The notes under the pieces are model-generated. The model did not search any database and had not been told where the DNA came from. It worked only from the letters and a program-made list of their open reading frames with translations. A stretch of DNA of 64,000 nt from Pieris napi (lineage: Eukaryota; Arthropoda; Insecta; Lepidoptera; Pieridae): the NCBI RefSeq assembly GCF_905475465.1, contig NC_062251.1:6317001-6381000 (forward strand). Reading direction: 5' to 3'. Positions 58,680-64,000 of the stretch are shown piece by piece (position 1 is the stretch's first letter; each line of letters begins with the position of its first letter). A program made the translations under genes and the position numbers.

Positions 58680-58814
58680 ATGGTCGGAAAAAGGAAACCG
58701 CCTGATCAGGATCAGGAACGTCAGGACGCTTTATACAATTATGATGTAATTTTCTCAATATCAGCATTGATATCGCTACTGTGGGTTCGAGCGGTAATAG
58801 AACAAAAAAAATAA
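58680..58814 (+). CDS. Possible small membrane protein ORF (44 codons) or a terminal exon
   Basis: An ATG-initiated frame reads MVGKRKPPDQDQERQDALYN and then a hydrophobic segment VIFSISALISLLWVRAVIE, ending QKK before TAA. Charged N-terminus, one membrane-length hydrophobic stretch and a basic end look like a small single-pass protein. AATAAA follows at 58875-58880. The start context is weak (T at -3, G at +4). The frame is also open upstream to a possible acceptor (GCGCCAG before CCCTGG), which would be phase-compatible with the last ankyrin exon, though its pyrimidine tract is poor. No family was recognised. Confidence 0.35.
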   Translation: MVGKRKPPDQDQERQDALYNYDVIFSISALISLLWVRAVIEQKK

Positions 58815-58819
58815 GACGA

Positions 58820-60130
58820 AATTGCTGTTATTACTGGGGGTTTTAGATTATTGAACGCGTTATCAAAATGCATGAATAAATAAAAACTGTTTGCAAATAC
58901 CAAAGCTAGCAAATGTCGCAGTCTGCAGTATGTTTTCAATTCAATAAATAGCAATACTGCGAAATGCTGAATGCGTCAAAGCCCAGTGATGCTAACATGG
59001 GGGTTTTGCCCCCAAAATTAAGGAAGAATCAAGATGTTCTGGGGGGATTTAGGTGGTATAATCATAACTGAAATATCAAAAAGCCATAATATTTAAAAAA
59101 TTTGTACTATGTATTTTTGATGCATATTTGAAATTACAGTCACCGTTTACGACGACATCGTTTAGAACAACATACCGGTTATATTGATCATAATCAAAGG
59201 TCCCGGCTGAATTATATTGTATTAGGTATAATGTCATCTGCTTTTACGACTATCGGTTTGTACGACGAAATATGAATAGTGCCTTCGATGTTGTTATATT
59301 ATATTTATCTCTGCCTTTTAATAAATTTAAGATATGTATTAAAGTAAAGCTGTGTAAAAAGGCTTACTATAAAGTTAACGATTATCTAGTTGATAAAAGG
59401 GCCTGGGACTAGTGCTAGACAGGCTACTTCTAATCAATTTGCGATATTTGTTTATAATAAGTGTTGTTTGATGATTTGCTATTTTAAAAGAGTACCGAGA
59501 GTTTTTTACGCCGGCTTTTTCTCTCGGCCTACACCCTCTGTCTTCTTTGCCGATGAGTAGGGATGCCTACAAATTCAAATTTAATGACGTGGAATAAGTG
59601 ATACTTGTATCTTATGTTCCATAATAAACATATTTTATTTTATTTTTATAACAGATTTTTACTGTTCCTCAAACCTACACTAGGTTTGAGGTACAGCAAA
59701 TAGGTCTTTACTTTAAAACGGTCGTAAACTTTAATCTATAATTAGGGGTATTTGTGTTCTAGGGGGAATATTCTCTAGGAGTTGGTATCACTGCATCAAT
59801 TCACATTCAGTATTATCGTAAACTTGGCGCCGTGCGGTCGGCTCGATGCCATAACAACGCTAATTAGCCGGTTTACGTATAAGTGCGTGTTTAGTTAGCT
59901 TGTGACGATACTCAATAATTAACATTACTATTCTTTAAATAATTTAATCTAATTATACAATAAATAGGTGCAAAACGTTGCATTAGGTTTTTAAACGGTC
60001 GCGGATTTCAACGTAAATTGCGCAATATATTTACGTGGGTTTGAGGATTTTTAAGGCTTTTATTTTTAATGTTATATTCATCACTAACAGGTTGTACTTA
60101 AGCTCCAAGAATTCCAATTTCCAGGCGCTA
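58820..60130. other. No recognised feature
   Basis: AT-rich sequence with no repeat shared within the window and no ankyrin-gene exon that could be supported. Confidence 0.4.
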
Positions 60131-60137
60131 TTCGTCA

Positions 60138-60480
60138 GTCGTAGAATAGTGACGGATCTGACAAATAGTAAACATTACAGGGCAGCCATTTCAAAATAAT
60201 ATAATCATGTTAGTTTTTGTCATAACTATTTTAATTCATATTCTGTAATTATGAAAATTGGCATACAAGCAAACAAAAGGGTTTGTTTTGAAACGAAATA
60301 AAAATAATAACATTAAATTACACAGTTTTTTAGAAAAAACATGTGTCTATCAAATCCGTCACTTTACTGATTGATTAATTTGAAATTTAAAACACATGGA
60401 TTTTTTTAAATGTAGCCGTAATATTTAGTCAATGTAGTATCCAAATATGATACAAAGTGGTTTTTTTTTCAAATCCGATA
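60138..60480 (+). repeat. Second copy of the GTGACGGAT repeat
   Basis: Matches 21380-21720 across the TIR core and beyond both ends, with a short insertion (ATGATACAAAGTGG) near 60450. Confidence 0.6.
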
Positions 60481-60958
60481 TTGTTCTACTATCATGACGT
60501 ATTACTTAGTGTCAAATAAGACTTGTTCCTGTATATTATACTGTCCTATGATATCAACAATATTTAAAGTTTTTAAAGGTCTATCAAATATGTCCCCCGA
60601 TTGTTAAAACGTATTTGATTTTGACATTTTGTCATACATACATTACGTCATATAAATCTTATATTTAGACCTAAAGCTATCGTAGTAAGATATTAGGTTA
60701 GCAAAAGATTAAAAATTAAAATTCAATAGTAATTATAAGCGAATAAATTGACTTTTTAAATGTCAATGAAAAAGCTTTTAATAAAGTTTTCCAAAAATAA
60801 AACTACAAAATTCGCGTACTACGACAATGGCTTTTTTACGTGCCGATATGGATAGACGCTTGTAGAATGGAATTTAGAAGAGAAGATCGAAGGGATAAAA
60901 GTTTGGGAGGGTACAGAAACTCCATAAAACGAAATTGAGTTTGAAAAAGCAGTGGTTA

Positions 60959-61281
60959 TTGGGTCTGCGCCTCATATTTCTGTATGTTTCGTGTTCCTAA
61001 CAGACAAGTAGGTGATCAGCCTTATGTGACACACGCTGCAGACATTTGGTTCATAGGCATGACGTTTGTCTTGATGTTTCAGCGTCATCTAGTGTCAAAA
61101 AGTATAAGAAAATTTTTGCCGCGCACCACTACTATGAGGAACCAGCGGTAAACTGAAGTATTTCCAAACCAATTTGACTTAGGGTCCTCCAAGAAAAGAA
61201 CGTACCAATTCTTAGTTGCGAGCCTCATGCCTGTATGTCTTCTGTTATAGAAATAAACAGAAGTCCATTGGTGCACGACTC
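60959..61281 (-). mobile_element. SINE copy interrupted by a LINE fragment
   Basis: The tail half lies at 60959-61082 and the head-proximal part (AGTCCATTGGTGCACGAC) at 61217-61281. The middle holds the family B LINE fragment. The next SINE copy starts immediately after it in the opposite orientation. Confidence 0.55.
61083..61215 (+). mobile_element. LINE 3' fragment, family B, within a SINE
   Basis: Plus-strand fragment with the FPNQFDL.SF.KR..QFL region. It interrupts a minus-strand SINE copy (60959-61281). Confidence 0.5.
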
Positions 61282-61285
61282 ACGA

Positions 61286-61574
61286 GCAGTGATGGCCTAG
61301 TGGCTTCAGCGTGCGACTCTCATACCTGAGGTCGTAGGTTCGATCCCCGGCTGTGCACCTATAGACTTTCTTTCTAAGTGCGCACTTAACATTTGCTCGA
61401 ACGGTGAAGGAAAACATCGTGAGGAAACCGACATGTCTTAGACCCAAAAAGACGACAGCGTGTGTCAGGCACTGGAGACTGATCACCTACTTGCCTATTA
61501 GAATTAAAAAAATAATCTTGAAACAGATTCAGAAATCTGAGGCCAAAACCTAAATAGGTTGTAGCGCCACTGAT
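61286..61574 (+). mobile_element. tRNA-derived SINE, near full length
   Basis: The head contains a box A-like TGGCCTAGTGG (61295-61305) and box B GGTTCGATCCC (61337-61347), as expected for an internal RNA polymerase III promoter. The body has CGAACGGTGAAGGAAAACAT and CTGATCACCTACTTGCC, and the end reads GTTGTAGCGCCACTGATTT. This is the best preserved of several copies. Mobilisation would depend on a LINE; which one is unknown. Confidence 0.85.
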
Positions 61575-61997
61575 TTATTTTTTATTGGTGCATAACCGGA
61601 GATCGAACCTGTGACCTAAGGGATGTCGCACATAAGGTCTGCTTTAATTAGGATTTAAGGACAATTACTTTAATATCACATAGATATCATTAGAATAACT
61701 GGATTATTCATTTTACCTGAGTTTTTTCAGCTTTAAAATTATGTTAATTAAGTTCACATCGCGTGTCAGTCACCCCAAAAGCATTTTTATAGCAAAAAAA
61801 GGAACTTGAATCATTTTTGTATTTATTTATAATGACTATAATATTTATACCTGGGGGAAAATAAGGCAATGGTATTCATCTCCAATTAAAAAGCTAATGA
61901 ATGGTAATATAACATGTAAATCCTTAATTATTCATATTATTAAAGAATTCCACTCAATATACTAGGCACACGGATAACCTTGAAAAATTATAACTAA

Positions 61998-62269
61998 GGG
62001 GTCGTTTACGTAAGCACTATAGGGGCAAGGGGGGGGGGGGGGGTTCCTTTGATTTTCTTATTAGGTGATTACGTCAACAGTAATTATTTTTTACAAATAT
62101 GACTCACACATTGTCTATGCTTGAAAACGAAATGTATTTTCGTGTATTCCTACAAAAAATTAATACGTTTATGTACTATTATTTTTGAGAGCTTTGCTTA
62201 CTTTTGCTGACAAGAGGAGGGGATATAAAATGCGGTAAATCCAATTACGTAATACTTGAACGGCGCCTA
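61998..62269. mobile_element. TIR element, GGGGCCGTTCAAG family
   Basis: Second copy, with a mutated left end GGGGTCGTTTACGTAAG and a 15-base G run. Confidence 0.65.
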
Positions 62270-62367
62270 ATCTGTCTCGAGAATTATTGTAGATATTGAT
62301 GAACGCCGCAGAAAATACCGTGCAGTATTTTATCCGTTTGATATAAAGAAATTTTATAAATATTGGG

Positions 62368-62520
62368 GTGGACACCCCTTATCACTTAGGGGTTTCAAAG
62401 ATAGTAGCCGATTCTTAGACTTACTGAATATGCTTAAAAAAATTCATAAGAATCGGTTGATCCGTTTCGGAGGAGTATGGGAACTAACATTGTGACACCT
62501 GAATTGTATATATATTAGTT
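62368..62520 (-). mobile_element. Fragment of third Helitron-like family
   Basis: Reverse-strand GGACACCCCTTATCACTTAG, then GAATCGGTTGATCCGTTTCG and GGAGTATGGGAACTAACATT. Confidence 0.5.
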
Positions 62521-62644
62521 TGTTTTTTGTTATATATAATTTATGTTAGCTACAAATAAATCAAAGAAAGCCTCTTAAAAATGGTACAAAATCCTTGAGT
62601 TGAACAAAAAGGGTTTACTGTATAAAGCAAGTCATTTGGTTCAT

Positions 62645-62985
62645 TTTTACACGCTTTATATTAGCTTCACCTGTATGTATGTATGTATGTATGTAACCGA
62701 CTCCTTCGGACTCGATTTTTACCCACTTTAAACGGACAGATTTTATTCAAATTTTGCGCACCTGTCAAAGATCGATGACAATGCAATACTCCGAAAAAAA
62801 AACAAAAAAAAATTAACTAAAAAATAAATAATAGTTAAAAAAAACTAAAAAACACGCTTTCAAAAAATACTGGTATTATTGTTCATTACCATTTTCAGCC
62901 TAAATTAGGAATTATTTTTCACTTTTTACTTTGATGTGCTTTAAAAGCGTGTCTTTTAGTTTTTTTTAACTATTATAAAGAAGTA
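62645..62985. mobile_element. Repeat with TATG microsatellite and inverted-repeat end
   Basis: A (TATG)n tract at 62672-62692 is followed by ACCGACTCCTTCGGACTCGA. Inverted arms of about 33 bp (AATAGTTAAAAAAAACTAAA with CACGCTTT) lie at 62827 and 62938. The end falls directly on a GAAGTATAACTTC motif. Confidence 0.5.
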
Positions 62986-63143
62986 TAACTTCAATAAAAT
63001 AAAATATATACATTTTTAAAGGCAAGGTGTCTTTAAAGGGCGAATATTCAGACCATATAAATAACTCAACTTATTAAAATGCCTATTTTTATATAGTTGA
63101 TTGTGCGGATTTTTACTATTAATCGATAGAAATGTACCACTTT

Positions 63144-63375
63144 GGGGGCGTCCATAAATTACGTGAGGTGTTTAAGGGGGGGAGGGGGTCGAGTAAAATC
63201 TAATTTAATCTTACGTTGGAGAGGGGGTCTGGGGGGGTCTCGGCAAATATCACGCAATTTTTTTTCTGATTGAAAAAATTTTTTTTAGGAAAACGGTTGA
63301 CCCTACAGGCCATCTCTGCAGTTAGGGAGGTACAGAAAATTTAAAAAACACCTCAATTAATTTATGGACGCCCCC
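63144..63375. mobile_element. TIR element, GGGGGCGTCCATAAATTA family
   Basis: Left GGGGGCGTCCATAAATTACG and right TTAATTTATGGACGCCCCC are inverted repeats; the interior is G-rich on the left and AT-rich on the right. About 232 bp, non-coding. Confidence 0.7.
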
Positions 63376-63714
63376 GTTGCAAATAAACGATTTATTGATT
63401 ATTGACAGAATACGATTAACAAAAGTGTTCTAACGCTAGTCGAACTATGACATTTTTTTTAATGCCGGTGCAACCTCTTGATTGTTTAAAACAATTGTTA
63501 TCATTTTTACGCTGAATTTTATTTCAAAACAATTGAATATTAACTAATAATTTAATTGTTATTACCTTATACTAAACGCAATTATACAGTTCGCTGAAGC
63601 ATGACTCACCTGATTTCATATGTTAAATGTTCCAAATTTTATATATTTATGTACACTTTATTGCATATACAAGAATTAATTATTATTAAGTGCAAGAGTG
63701 CTATACATTTATCT

Positions 63715-64000
63715 TCTATATATATATATAATGAAAATGGTCTTCGTTTGAGGCTCAATCACGCCTAAACCACTGATCGTATCGACATGAAACTACCACC
63801 ATTCGATGCGAATTTTCCTAGATGGTTTATGGCTATTTATTTATTAAATTCCAACGTTCCTTCATTTTTTTATTGCTGTTTTACTTTTATGAAAATTTAT
63901 CCATACGGACTTCACCGCGGAAACATTCGGGGAGGCTTCCTAGAACCTCTAAACGTCAACATCTGTTAAAAACTCGATTTTCGAAATATTTCAATTTTCT
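63715..64000 (+). mobile_element. Partial Helitron-like repeat at the window edge
   Basis: ATATATAATGAAAATGGTCT followed by CAATCACGCCTAAACCACTG and ATCGTATCGACATGAAACTA is a typical start of insect Helitron-like repeats. It runs off the window. Confidence 0.35.

Noticed and set aside
61295..61350. tRNA gene-like box A and box B
   Set aside because: Belongs to a dispersed SINE with several copies; no cloverleaf with acceptor stem was found.

Overview
The window reads as lepidopteran (butterfly or moth) nuclear DNA. It is AT-rich, has short exons with GT-AG introns, and carries insect-style repeats: tRNA-derived SINEs with box A and box B, LINE tails ending in WNQLP..VFP / FKKR..QFLKGR motifs, CTAG-ended Helitron-like elements, many MITEs, and Penelope, mariner, pogo, hAT and Harbinger relics. 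No bacterial-type operon, CRISPR array, rRNA gene or functional tRNA gene was seen.

Three protein-coding genes could be assembled by joining exons whose splice sites and reading phases agree. (1) Minus strand, 38619 down to about 2562: a gene for a histidine/proline-rich, basic, low-complexity protein. It has eight phase-compatible exons and a 25.7-kb first intron. Its identity is uncertain (a weak resemblance to the N-terminal half of RNF38/RNF44-type E3 ligases is only a suggestion), and the 3' end may lie beyond the left edge. (2) Minus strand, 49836-40200: a complete ten-exon gene for translation initiation factor eIF2B subunit beta, 351 residues. (3) Plus strand from 51631: the first three coding exons of an ankyrin-repeat protein, divergent from eIF2B-beta. 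Its remaining exons were not found. A separate 44-codon ORF with one hydrophobic segment (58680-58814) is a tentative small gene or last exon.

Layout: 1-2561 unassigned; 2562-12840 the 3' cluster of exons of gene 1, with a nearly intact but 5'-truncated LINE (6382-8755) in an intron; 12841-38524 the giant first intron, packed with nested transposons including a 1-kb double foldback structure (27615-28606); 38525-38900 first exon and promoter of gene 1; 40200-49836 eIF2B-beta with PLE, SINE, LINE and MITE insertions in its introns; 49837-51630 the divergent intergenic region, invaded by at least three elements; 51631-55566 ankyrin gene exons; 55567-64000 mostly repeats.

The most unusual repeat component is a family of elements whose ends carry a short interrupted palindrome GAAGT-NNN-ACTTC. 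It exists in two core versions that are matched between the two ends of each copy. The three genes do not form an evident pathway. eIF2B-beta is a housekeeping guanine-nucleotide-exchange subunit for eIF2, and the others are unrelated neighbours as far as the sequence shows.
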